Assembly: GCA_020002185.1 (NCBI GenBank)
Contig: CM034534.1
Span: 32,408,049 to 32,472,048 of the forward strand
Length of the DNA stretch: 64,000 bases
Direction: 5' to 3'
From: Paraescarpia echinospica
Taxonomy: Eukaryota > Annelida > Polychaeta > Sabellida > Siboglinidae
The position numbers and the translations under genes were made by a program. Of this stretch, positions 12,301-21,400 are shown one piece after another. The notes beneath the pieces are model-generated. The model ran no database searches and had not been told where the DNA came from. It worked only from the letters and a program-made list of their open reading frames with translations. Positions within the stretch are counted from its first letter, which is position 1. Each line of letters begins with the position of its first letter.

Positions 12301-15300
12301 GCACAGTGCTCTGAGTATCAAACTCTCAGTGTATAGTTCAAATACTATTGCTGTAGTATTGAACCTTGGGCAAGTTCGTTCGCTCTACGTTGCTCCATAG
12401 TACGAGTACGTGGATATTTGTGTATGAATAGTCTGTGCAGTAATTGTAGCATGGCTGAATGGTTCCCAGATGGCAGTTCATTGAACAGGTCTGCCAGTAA
12501 GGGATAAAACACTTTGAGCAGCGTCAATTACTAGATACCATGCTATATAAAAACTGACCCTGCTTTACATTTTGGTTGTTATGCACCAGGGTATCCAAAA
12601 CAACATTGGATGACCCAACCATCTGTGTGCTTGTGTGACATGACCCTTGTGTGTCTGTAAGTGTCTATCGGTCACTACCGAAGTGTGCAGAAGTCATGTT
12701 TCTGATATTTGTTTTAACAAATCCCAATAGGTGGCAGTATGGGTTTCTCAAATGAAACGTTTCTGTATATTCGTATGTGCTATTCCATAACATACTGACA
12801 GCATGCATATTTACGTGTCATTAGAATCCGTGTCAAATACAGAAAAATATGGACGGTGGACAGGTCTGCAATGTGGGGTGACTAAACTAGCAGTAGTAAT
12901 AAAAATTGCAACATGTGGATTTCAAGTTGACTTCTTGATTGAGAGTGTCGACTACTACATTCTGTTTACTGTGCTACTGTGACTCTGTAAGAGAAGGGTT
13001 TGTAGGACTAATTAAACTAAAAAGAACTTTTGTATAATTATGTAGATTTATTAAAACAGATGTGACCTTAGGCTGTTTTCAGTCTGCAAGATTTTATATT
13101 TAGTTCTAGCATTTTTAGTCCTTTGGCCGAAGGTCCAAGGGACTATTGCCATCACTCTGTGTCCGCCGTCTGCCGTATCTCAGAAACCGTTCAGCAACTT
13201 TTTCTCTAATTTTGCATAGACATATCTTAGGGCACTGCCACTATGCACGAGAAATCTGTATTTGATTGAATCATTTTAAGGGCTCCCTAGGGCCTCCAAG
13301 GACCCCAAAACTGGTAAAAATGTAACATTTGGCCTATTTTTTCAAAAACTGTTCAGCAACTTTTTTTCTAATTTTGCATAGATGTATCTTAGGGTGCTGC
13401 CACTATATACAAGAAATCTGTATTTGATTGAATCATTCTAAGGACACCTAAGGGGCCCCCAAAGTGCAAAAGGTTTACATTATCTAGTGATGTGGTTTTG
13501 AGAAGGGCCCTTGAGATCACCCCCAACAGTAGATGTTGTGTAGTATGCCAGAAAATCAAAAGCTGTGACTAATTTCTACAGCCTAGGCCATTGAGACCTT
13601 GACTAAGCTTTAATTGGTCACATCACCCAGGCAGAGTAGACACACTTGACCCCTGTAAGACTGAACAGTTGCCTAACACTTTTAAACTGTATCTTCAAAA
13701 CTATTGATTTTCTATAATTGCAAGTTGTGTTTATTTTTATGTTCATTTAATTATTATAAAATGGTGTGACTGTGGTGTCTATTGGTTAGATGTATTGTCT
13801 GTAGAAACCTGTAGGTGACAAACATAGAAAATTAATATTCTGGACAACTATAGAGTGAAATGTCCTACACTTTATTTATATCAAATGCATTCTACTGTTC
13901 TGTTTACGCTTGCCATGCCTTGTGTAGAAATGGTACTGTGTAAATCAATTGTATCAATATAGACTAATAATTACAGATTCACAATATAGTTGACACCTGA
14001 AACAACCAAATGTCAACCATTAGAAGAGTTGACATAGTTCCGCTATACACTATATATGTAAATTTAACCAGCTGCCATGTCAAGTCCGTTATAATTGTGA
14101 CTAACAGTGTTCAAAATTATTCAGGTAAATATCAAATAACAAAGGACACAAGTTTTCTCCTTGCCATACCTCTACACATGAGAAGAAGGCTGACACAGCC
14201 TGGCCCTGATTTATACATGATTTAGCATTTTTGTACATGTTGTATACAACTTTCAACACAATACCATAATTTCATGCGGTATGCATGAAATTATCTTAGA
14301 CCACAGGGAGGACCGGTCTACTAAATCAAATGCTTTCTTATAATCGGTGAAGACACAATAAAGCCTTTTGAGTCGAGACAAATACAATTCAACCAATACC
14401 CCTATCTGAACACTGCCTGTTCTTCACCTATTACATTCGCTTTGTTTAGGTATGTGGTCAGTCTGGTGTTCTGAACAATCACTAAGGATTAATGAACACT
14501 TGTGCAGAATGTCACCCACTTGGCAGGTTTAATTGATCTATTCAGCAATGAGGACACTGCTTAGGCCTCACTCTGGACACTGTCACTCACAGTGTTGTGT
14601 ATTGTCTTAGTTGGTGCATTGAGCTAATCTACTTAACCATGAATCAGTGGTGGCTCTGGTTGTGTATTACACCCAGCTGTGGAGCTAAGATTCTCTGCCT
14701 GCTATTGTTTGATGGAAGCTGTGACTAATCTGTAATTGGTCACTGGCAGTAGCTTGTGTCAACAGACAGCATTAAGCCACTAGACCCCTGTTAAACTGGA
14801 CAGTTGCCTGTAGGTTTTAAACTGTGTCAAACAGTGAGTCTACCTTTTGCTCTCAGATAATCTGTCCTCTTAGTTTTACACATGAAGACATAATCTGGCA
14901 TAACTTGATAAGTCTTTGTAGCAGCACATTTGTACTTCCAGTGTATCATTGCAACATAACATACATATTACATACTGTGTGCCACATTTGAATGTTGTGC
15001 ATGTAATATTTCCATGCAATCCATTTGCATATATAATGTAAAACTTCAACAGCCGTTTTCTTCATTTTCACTTTTTGATCCCTACCATGTTCAATGCTCC
15101 ATAACTTTGCCAATTTTTGTAGCAGTCATATTTTTTGAAACCGTGTAAAGCACCCTACCAAACCTTTACAAGGATGTAAGAAAACAATGTTACAATTTTT
15201 CCGACTTATCACTCATTTGGTCAGCCGGGGTCACATATAGACGTATTAGTCCAAAGGACTTCAGGGCCACTTGGCCCATTTTTGCATTTAAAATGTGTCT

Positions 15301-15920
15301 ATCTAGAAAGTGTGAATGTGTGCGTGGTGAATGCATGTGGCTTCACTGACTGAATGTGACTTCACTGCCATGGTGAGTGAGAGAGTGTGACATCACTGCC
15401 ATGGTGAGTGAATGCAACTTAACCGACAAGGAGAGTGAACGTGACTACATTGACATGGTGAACGAATGCGACTTCATTGCCTTGTTGAGTGAGTGCGACT
15501 TCACTGACGTGGTGGGTGAATGTGACTTCACTGATGTGGTAGGTGAATATGACTTTACTGGCATGGTGGGTGAATATGACTTCACTGACATGGTGGATGA
15601 ATATGACTTCACTGACATGGTGGGTGAATATGACTTCACTGACATGGTGGGTGAATATGACTTCACTGATGTGGCGAGTGAGTGTGACTTCACTGATGTG
15701 GCGAGTGAGTGTGACTTCATTGATGTGGCGGGTGAGTGTGACTTCACTGATGTGGTGGGTGAATGTGACTTCACTGATGCGGTTGCAGATCCTGCAAGCG
15801 AAGGTGAGGCGACTGGAGCATCTTGTGCACTTGAAGGACGTACGTATTGACGACCTTCAGGTCAAACTGGACCAGTTGGAGAAGCAGCTCAAACCAACCA
15901 CAAGAACAAACAAGCGTTGA
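2539..15920 (+). CDS. SPEF1: SPEF1/CLAMP orthologue (whole gene, six coding exons plus one alternative exon)
   Basis: Coding exons are 2539-2644, 6963-7074 (or 8301-8412), 9879-10084, 10476-10524, 12119-12251 and 15789-15920. They add up to 738 nt, 245 aa plus stop; vertebrate SPEF1 is about 236 aa. Residues 1-110 form the SPEF1-type calponin-homology domain, seen in LYSWVDTIPLSRPKRDLKRD and DKV-type follow-on segments; a charged linker follows, then a C-terminal coiled coil (KVRRLEHLVHLKDVRIDDLQ) that is highly characteristic of the family. Known members bind and bundle microtubules and act in the central apparatus of motile cilia and sperm flagella. All junctions are GT-AG and all phases fit. 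The ATG is chosen because it opens the family-like N-terminus. Introns contain transposons and minisatellites. The gene converges on WDR6, and the stop codons are 2.5 kb apart. Confidence 0.93.
3229..4757. mobile_element. Non-autonomous hAT element (hAT-1) in SPEF1 intron 1
   Basis: The terminal inverted repeats are CAGAACTGGGTTCAATTC at the left end and GAATTGAACCCAGGTCTG at the right. They are flanked by a perfect 8-bp target duplication, gttgccac, at 3221-3228 and 4758-4765; an 8-bp duplication is typical of hAT elements. Subterminal regions at both ends are arrays of GAATTG-like units. The interior at 4290-4560 resembles the interior of a second hAT at 55599-57037. No transposase is visible. 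A MITE is nested near the left end. Confidence 0.85.
3331..4010. mobile_element. Foldback MITE with GGTCATTTGCCC-type ends, nested in hAT-1
   Basis: The left end holds GGTCATTTGCCCA repeated three times with variation, plus CTCAAGTTGGAAAAGGG. The right end holds the inverse: actgggcaaatgaccc, cttttccaacttgag, ctgggcaaat. The AT-rich interior has no ORF. Exact ends are uncertain by about 10 bp because the outermost repeats have diverged. Confidence 0.7.
5036..5770. mobile_element. Foldback MITE with GGACAAAAGCCCC-type ends
   Basis: The left 120 bp is a string of variants of tggacaaaagcccc; the right 110 bp holds the inverse (aggggcttatgtctgg, ggcttttgttcc). The design matches the 3.3-4.0 kb MITE: short motif arrays as ends and an AT-rich core. 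The motif is also similar (GGGCAAATGACC against GGACAAAAGCCC). No coding content is seen. Confidence 0.7.
6281..6368. repeat. (TG)n microsatellite
   Basis: An imperfect gtgtgt tract with a purer run at 6341-6367, in SPEF1 intron 1 about 600 bp upstream of exon 2A. Confidence 0.9.
6600..6962 (+). repeat. 52-bp minisatellite that contains copies of the exon 2A splice acceptor
   Basis: Units of about 52 bp each carry gtgttgcag followed by tgttaa. The cag ends fall at 6756, 6808, 6860 and 6912, and the real exon 2A acceptor ends at 6962, spacings of 52, 52, 52 and 50. Two older units, near 6652 and 6704, have lost the AG. The last unit therefore runs into the exon, whose first bases tgtta also match the repeat. 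Using an upstream copy (6808 or 6860) would put a TAA in frame within a few codons. Confidence 0.85.
6963..7074 (+). CDS. SPEF1: SPEF1 exon 2A (canonical CH-domain exon)
   Basis: 112 nt, entered in phase 1 and left in phase 2 (AAC-AG before gtaatc). It encodes VLVAEVVKHFCPRLVELHNY and then SPANCMDNKLRNWSLLNR. This is the central CH-domain segment and is closer to vertebrate SPEF1 (VPANS..QKL.NW) than exon 2B is. The acceptor tgtgttacag is the last member of the 52-bp repeat. Confidence 0.92.
7358..7680 (-). mobile_element. LINE 3' fragment (C-terminal reverse-transcriptase tail)
   Basis: A minus-strand frame at 7358-7570 contains GRLVRSQMRLGKK and then PRAQEKATIE. This resembles the tail of invertebrate LINE proteins (VRSRLRWAGHVERM...LPKRA). 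It is short and broken, with no reverse-transcriptase core. It lies between the two alternative SPEF1 exons. Confidence 0.4.
7784..7895 (+). mobile_element. SINE 3' end with L2-like tail
   Basis: The text gaatgcttcccagagaagtc, then taccagggagtaaag, tgctttgagcggtcc and actggatactgc matches 56118-56255 and, less well, 12430-12552. GCGCTTTGAG plus GCGCTATATAA is the tail shared by L2-mobilised SINEs; here the final tract has decayed. Confidence 0.5.
8301..8412 (+). CDS. SPEF1: SPEF1 exon 2B (duplicated alternative CH-domain exon)
   Basis: 112 nt, the same length and phases as exon 2A. It starts after gtggcgccag and ends AAT-AG before gtagga. It encodes VMVAEIVQHYAPRLVELHNY and then ILTSRMDQKLINWQLLNR. 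The reading frame is intact and most changes from 2A are conservative, except that SPANCMDNKL becomes ILTSRMDQKL. Since 112 is not divisible by three, using both exons shifts the frame. It is most likely a functional mutually exclusive exon. An inactive relic is possible, but the absence of stops and the intact splice sites argue against that. Confidence 0.82.
9440..9620. repeat. Imperfect short tandem repeat (about 20-40 bp units)
   Basis: Variants of ttcagtcggctgtggttt (ttcagctgtggtttttact, ttcggctgtcgtttg) recur several times between 9480 and 9625 in the intron before exon 3. The copies are loose and no function is apparent. Confidence 0.45.
9879..10084 (+). CDS. SPEF1: SPEF1 exon 3 (end of CH domain and start of linker)
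   Basis: The acceptor is tctctttcag; the exon enters in phase 2 and leaves in phase 1 (GCC-AAA-G before gttaga). It encodes KVFRKLEFEIADDVIKNIVE and on to the MLHRKIDRYVFEQKRTKHR segment. This corresponds to the family's KVLKRLNFSVPDDVMRKIA region and the last CH helix, followed by a basic, polar linker. Confidence 0.92.
10476..10524 (+). CDS. SPEF1: SPEF1 exon 4 (49-nt microexon, linker)
   Basis: It lies between tttttctccag and the donor gtgggt and encodes GSPKKLEKDTNEQHHYR in phase 1 in, phase 2 out. It is supported mainly because it joins exons 3 and 5 in frame with good splice sites; linker sequence is not conserved in the family. The phases of exons 3 and 5 do not match each other, so a link of this kind is needed. 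Confidence 0.75.
10899..11575. repeat. 51-bp minisatellite, about 13 copies
   Basis: The unit contains gacaaggaggaagaacaata, ttgtacctgaccctcag and ccatgtacaccag or ccatgtacagcat. Because 51 is divisible by three, several frames on both strands stay open through the array. It lies in the SPEF1 intron between exons 4 and 5. Confidence 0.9.
11920..12118. other. Intron sequence before SPEF1 exon 5
   Basis: Apart from the pyrimidine-rich acceptor region ending tgtgatgcag, no feature was recognised here. Confidence 0.4.
12119..12251 (+). CDS. SPEF1: SPEF1 exon 5 (charged linker)
   Basis: 133 nt from tgtgatgcag to the donor gtgggt, phase 2 in and phase 0 out. It encodes a Ser/Thr-rich segment (KHASGDTDKLGESTSQ) and then an acidic helical stretch, VEEKEQELLVKEETIQ, that leads into the coiled coil of exon 6. 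Family members have a variable linker with a similar charged end. Confidence 0.88.
12290..12552 (+). mobile_element. tRNA-derived SINE with L2-like tail
   Basis: The head has a B-box-like tagttcaaatac and an upstream ggtggcacagtg. The tail has gaacaggtctgccagtaagg, actttgagcagcgtc and gctatataaaaac. The tail matches SINE pieces at 7784 and 56118. It starts 40 nt downstream of the exon 5 donor. Confidence 0.55.
13119..15262. mobile_element. Possible TIR element with AGTCCTTTGG ends
   Basis: tttttagtcctttggccg at 13115 is mirrored by ttagtccaaaggacttc near 15247-15263. Only about 12 bp of terminal inverted repeat is convincing and no target duplication was found. The interior has two 164-bp-spaced copies of gttcagcaactttttctc (13188 and 13352) and a diverged repeat pair near 13560-13700 and 14700-14830. 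No transposase was seen. Confidence 0.35.
15340..15788 (+). repeat. 27-bp minisatellite running into the SPEF1 exon 6 acceptor
   Basis: About 16 copies of gtgaatatgacttcactgac plus atggtgg. The last copy, ending actgatgcggttgcag, supplies the acceptor itself; no normal polypyrimidine tract separates the array from the exon. Several frames are open through the array, including the exon 6 frame back to about 15543. Confidence 0.9.
15789..15920 (+). CDS. SPEF1: SPEF1 exon 6 (C-terminal coiled coil and stop)
   Basis: 44 codons including TGA at 15918-15920. It encodes ILQAKVRRLEHLVHLKDVRI and a further coiled-coil heptad segment ending KPTTRTNKR. This C-terminal helix is the most diagnostic part of SPEF1 after the CH domain and is nearly identical to vertebrate ILQLKVRRLEHLLQLKNVRI. 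It enters in phase 0, matching exon 5. Confidence 0.93.
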   Translation: MLQAKVRRLEHLVHLKDVRIDDLQVKLDQLEKQLKPTTRTNKR

Positions 15921-15934
15921 ATTCAACTGCGGTA

Positions 15935-15940
15935 AATAAA
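15935..15940 (+). terminator. Possible polyadenylation signal of SPEF1
   Basis: AATAAA 15 nt after the stop codon. It is very close, so a later signal may be the one used. Confidence 0.35.
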
Positions 15941-18438
15941 TGTCATGAACACCAGAGAACTGGACGAGGGACAACAGACAGTTGACTACTGTCATCACAT
16001 GACCTTTGTCACATGATCATTGTCACATGTTGAAGTCATGTGACATAGTTGATGTTGGCATGACCTATATATCATAGGATACATTTCATTGCTGCAATTT
16101 GTTTATATATATATAATTATATATATATTTGTTTAGTGTACGACTCCCTTTTAGCAGCATCTGACACTATGCGATCTCCAAGACTAATCTTGACAATAGT
16201 ATTTTAATTTCTACCAACGTTTCCGACTCACACTAGATTCAAAGCCGAGTGATGATAAAAGAGCAAACGTTCCACCTAAATTATCAGACTTTACAATGTT
16301 CTGATATCCTTTTGCTTATATGTGATTGCATAAATCACTTGCAAGTCTCGTCTGGTAAGATGGCTGTACCCAGTATACGCAATCAACCAGCCAGCATGTG
16401 TCAACCATATAGTAGAATGCACACAATACATTTGCTTGCTTCCTTCACTATTGATGTTATCTCCGATGTTTGACTCTCATAACTTGTTTTAAATTCTTGG
16501 TAGTCATAAAGATTTGATCAAAAGTGAATATCCAACTTAGACCATGCTAGCACCAACACTGGAGATCATGTTTCTTGGTGAATTAAAATATCACTATCTA
16601 GCATGAAACAGCGAATTCGTTTTGGGAAACAGTAAAAACAGGGGTACGCGTGAATACTTTGACATATTTTTGCATCCCAAATATCTTTTGAGCATACTGT
16701 TCATTTATCAGAATGAATACGGTATATAATTATGAAGATCTGACCATTCAATAAGCATTTGAGTCATGAGTCCCCAATGGTGAAAGCAGTTTTTTCCACC
16801 AATTGGTCCATGTTTTGAACCGAGATTTCTGGCATGCAAGGCAGATGTGCCAAACACTACAAAACCGCATCTATACCTAGTTTGTAAGACAATGACTTAT
16901 AACATAACCTCACTTAGCATCAGCAGTTTATTTCCAACAACAAATAGTATGAATGGCAGTTATTACAAAATTCAGCTCCAGTTACAACTTGTAAAATGTA
17001 AGTATAAATATACAATACTTGGTAGTGTGTTGGAAATGGGATGATTAGAGGTATGATACTTATATTTCTTGTTTCAACTTGATCTTTGTTATTCGTATTC
17101 CAAGTTAATGTTTAGCTTTGTAGAATTGGAAATTATTGATGTTCGATCAACACGCAACTACAAGAACATTGTTGTGTTGGTTTGGGAAAGCATGTGGCCT
17201 CTGATCTACCAATTGGTGATGTATTTAATGAAACACAAAGGGTATTGTGAAGCATTATTTACCATTATGAATGGCGAGACATTCCCCAGAGGGCGCAATG
17301 GTGGTGTTATGTTCAATTTCCTGGGCCACCAATGCTCCCAGGAAATTTTTATTGCCTGCAAGCATTGCCATAATTGGTGACAGCAGACGGGAACAAGTTT
17401 AAGATTATTAAACTATAGTTGTAACTTATTTTCACAGGTATATTTGCAGATTTTATACAACTGTTGCAAAAATCTTGCTTAGGGTTTTTATTTAAGTACT
17501 TAGTACTATTTTCTTGCTAGAAACATGTTATTGATATTACCTGGTATTAATTGTATACTATGCAAATGATGGGTGCATTCCAAGGTTTCTGACAAGAATA
17601 CGGTTACCTTTCAGCCAACTGCTGTTCAGTTAGCTGTATGCATATTTCTAGTCATATTTGTATGACAACTTCATAAAGTTGTCATTAAACCTCTTAGACT
17701 CCAACTGCCCACAACCAGCCGATATATCCCCATCCTTCTGAAACTGCTCGCATATAAGCCGCACTTTAATGCCTCATGTATGTTGTGCCATCTACTACAT
17801 AATTTGTGGTATGTAATTTTAAAGCTCAGTCTATTTACTACACATTAGGGCTATTTATTGTGTGGCTTCATAAATTGAAGTTTTTGAGCTAGCACCATTT
17901 TAAAACCTACCTTGTTGAATGTGTACGAGCGCTGTGGGGATACAGAGGGTGTATTTCATTAAATTGTCACAGGGTCTGAAGGGTTTACATTTACTGAAGC
18001 CAGGCATAATGTATTCACAATTTTAGAGCAAACACATGTCCTGTTGTTTTGTTGTAATTACTGATTGTATTTACAAATAAAGTCACTGCTCCTAAATAAT
18101 GGATTAACAGGTTGTATGATGTGTTGAAGACCAACTCAAGTCTTAACACCACAAGTCCGTTCTTATCCACAAACATTGCATGTCTCTACTCTCTAGTGAT
18201 GTTTGTTATGTCCAGTATTTATGATTATGTTATATATGATTGACAAGTATGGTATTCTGGTGACATTAAGATGTGACAGAATGAATGCCAGGTGACACTG
18301 TGTTGACACTGTCACATTAGCCGAAGACACTGCATTCTTGTAGGTCCCAACGTGTGTGCCACTGTGATGTCATCTCGAGAAATTGTACATAGCCCAACAC
18401 AGCAAACAGCCAGTTGACATTGCGTTGACACTGTTATG
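15941..18438. other. Intergenic region between convergent SPEF1 and WDR6
   Basis: This should contain both 3' UTRs. A TA microsatellite lies near 16105-16130. A minus-strand AATAAA (tttatt on the plus strand near 17853) could serve WDR6. The short ORFs here show no recognisable family and no repeat structure stands out. Confidence 0.5.
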
Positions 18439-18499
18439 TCACATTATCTCTAGACACTGTAGTCCAACACCACAAACGGCAAGGTGATGCAGCCCATTC
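18439..18499 (-). CDS. WDR6: WDR6 exon 24 (last exon and stop)
   Basis: 61 nt, phase 2 in, acceptor gttactgcag. It encodes (Q)NGLHHLAVCGVGLQCLEIM and TGA at 18441-18439. It matches the family ending GHRCALGGQGLEVYNW: conserved Ala-x-x-Gly-x-Gly-Leu, then the end. The match in the right place and phase makes it convincing despite the short length. Confidence 0.85.
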
Positions 18500-21400
18500 C
18501 TGCAGTAACAGAGACAACAAATTACTTACTGTAAAAGAATATATATATTTATTACATTATCACAATAGTTAAGTAGTGCGTAATGTCACACCACGTCATA
18601 ATACTTCTCACGCTTCGGGGGTGATAAGGATTTATTTATGATATATGCTGTTGCAATCAATAGATGCAGCGCACGCTTGTCTTGTGTTCCCGAGAACTAA
18701 CGACGGCAAACATATTATCGCCTGCGTCACACTGTTCTATAAATAGCTGCAGACGCCAAGCGTCGGCCGACAAAATATTCTGCTGTGGAATAGCACAATC
18801 TATAGTGCCCCTTTAATTCAAGAGTTTTTAGCCTACCTGGTTATCCAGTATTAAACCAACTCACTGATCTGTGAAGACGTCAAGACCAACAGCATCAGAA
18901 ACACTTATACAATGACACACTTGCATCTGCAGCTGGAAAAAGAATGCATAATTAGAATGTTGCATTATGGATCCTATAAAATGTATTCAATTAGTCAAAT
19001 CAATTACTAATTTATTTTCAAAAACAACAGCACAAATTCTATCATTACATATCCAACATATAAAAGAATAAAATAAATACAAAGTTGATGGAAAGGGGGT
19101 GAACAGAAGTGTGCAACTTATCTATGGTTCACCTCCAACCAGTATAGTTATATATGATACAAACACAATCTTATAATCAATATAATTTACAAATCCATAT
19201 CTATATTCAATTAGTCATCTCCAATTGAAGATACAGTGTAGAGGCATACAACATATTATAAATTTCAAATGGAAAGACAGAAAGCAGAAGCGCATTGCTT
19301 AAAACATTTTCTGTGGTACTAATATGACATGGATTCATTACCCACACAGAACAACCAGTACTCCATTGGGGTTACAAACAGTGAAACAAATTAAGATCTA
19401 TTATGTTAGTTTATACGTAAATATTACCAATAGTTCCATATGATTTACTTATCTAACGAAAGCAAGAATTAAACAAAATTGGATATGAGCAGGAACAAAG
19501 CTGGTGTTACTATAACAATTATTACATAGAAACTTTCCTTGCAACACAATTAATGATGAGCTGCCACTTATAAATATGATAATGAAACTTATTCTTAATG
19601 TGACATTGGAGCAACAATTGTCACATAACATCTATGCAAGTATCACCTGTAGTTTTGGCTGTGTTACCAAGGTCCACACTATCACTCTTTGGTCTATTGA
19701 TGATGTCAATATAGTGTTGTCATCCAGGATCCTCACGCCTGAAAGTCAACATAAAACATGTAAGTATCACCTTAGTATAATTATTCATGCTTGCATAAAA
19801 TAGTTGATATTCGTATTATCTAACTATAAACTAGCTAATTCAATCGCTATCCACGAACTTCAAACAACTACCATTAGAGGGCAACAAGGTAGTAATTCAG
19901 GGCAGTGTTGTCATTCACTGTGGGCCCTCGGCATGGGAGAAAGGCACTGCACACAATGATTAGTGTCACCATCTAGCAGCAGTTGTGTGAACAAGTTCAC
20001 TGAGAGCAATTAAAACATTACAGGAAAAAAGGTAAATTAACTGCATCCAGTTTGATGAAGCTCTTCATTCTTATAATCGAACTAGTGTGTATACAGTATG
20101 TGTGTGCTTCTATGCATGTATGTTAATGTTTTCCTTCTAGATGTTTTGTATCTTGCCAAACGTCTAGAATTAATCTATGATCTCTTGGAAGAAAAGTAAC
20201 TTTCTTTTTAAAATTCCCATTGATGGGTTAAAGGTCAGTAATTATACTCTTTCGAGAGGGTTTTTCTCCTACCAAAGACAAATGAATGATGAACCACTCT
20301 CCTCTAGAGGGTGCCATTGTGGGAATGTTTTAGCCATTCAAAATGCTGTAATGGTGATAACAGCCACCCTTGGCTTGTTGCTCCATGGCTGGGTGTAACA
20401 TAGTACCTGTGATTTGTGCTGAATGCGCTGCAGGGATGTTGGTTGTATCGTGTAGAACTAGAACTGGTGTCTTGTCTTGGTCTGTCTTAGTTGTCTCGAG
20501 GATGGCTACATGAAGGGCATTGTCATCACCCCCGCTGGCCACGATGTACCGTGAACAAGAACCCTCTGAAACCAACACTACACTGAATCACATGCACACT
20601 CCCCGACTGATTAGACTCTTATAACCAAAAGTGAATGCTAATCTCAATTGATCAATTATTACCTTAGTTATATGGATATTTGCTCCTACAGTATGTGTTC
20701 ATTTTAGCCGAGAGAAACGAGTGGTGATCAATGCACCAGATGGCGCCAATGAAGCTGAGTGTTGCGCCATGCGTGGGTGTAAGCGTTATTCAGGCCCATA
20801 GGCGGGGAGGGGGATTGAGATGGGTGCATATGCACCCTCTACTGAGATGGAAGAGTTCTGCTTGGGGGAAAACAGTTCAGCACGAGGTCTCTAGGGGGGG
20901 GGGTGCAGTTGGAGGTATTTTGGGAGCTAGTAATCGCAGGTCAAAAAATGTGCACCCCTAAAAATCAACCATATTATAGGCCTGACATTAATAACTTAAT
21001 AAATAATATACATCATACAAACCTTTGAGAGTCCTTATGTCGACAGCGTTGACCCCAGACTGATGGGCCTCCAACACAAACACGGGCTCCAGCTCTGAAG
21101 GAAACTCTTTCTCAAACGTCCTGTCATTACCGTCCCCATCACGCTGGTCACAGCTGTCATGTGGAAAGTCTTTTTCAGTTTCTGTGTAGCCTTCAGACGG
21201 TGCTGCTGGCATGTTATAGTGGGAGTCTGACATATCAACTCTCATCTCTGGTAGTTCTTCCGCTGTCAAAGCATGTGAACCGGAAACTCCAGTTTTCATG
21301 GATGACTGTTTTAATTCGTGGGGATCATGTTCTAATTCCTCATTTGTGGCCACTGAAGAATATTTCTCTTCTGAAAACACACATTTCTTGGCGATGTCTG

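Noticed and set aside
15377..15850. 157-codon acidic ORF
   Set aside because: 27-bp minisatellite read in a frame different from SPEF1 exon 6; it runs through the exon boundary out of frame.
17069..17380. 103-codon ORF between the two genes
   Set aside because: No family, no splice context and AT-rich composition; likely chance.
20731..20961. Possible small gene or TIR element in WDR6 intron 20
   Set aside because: Some G-rich and ggcccatagg/ataggcct symmetry, but no clear ends, target duplication or coding family.
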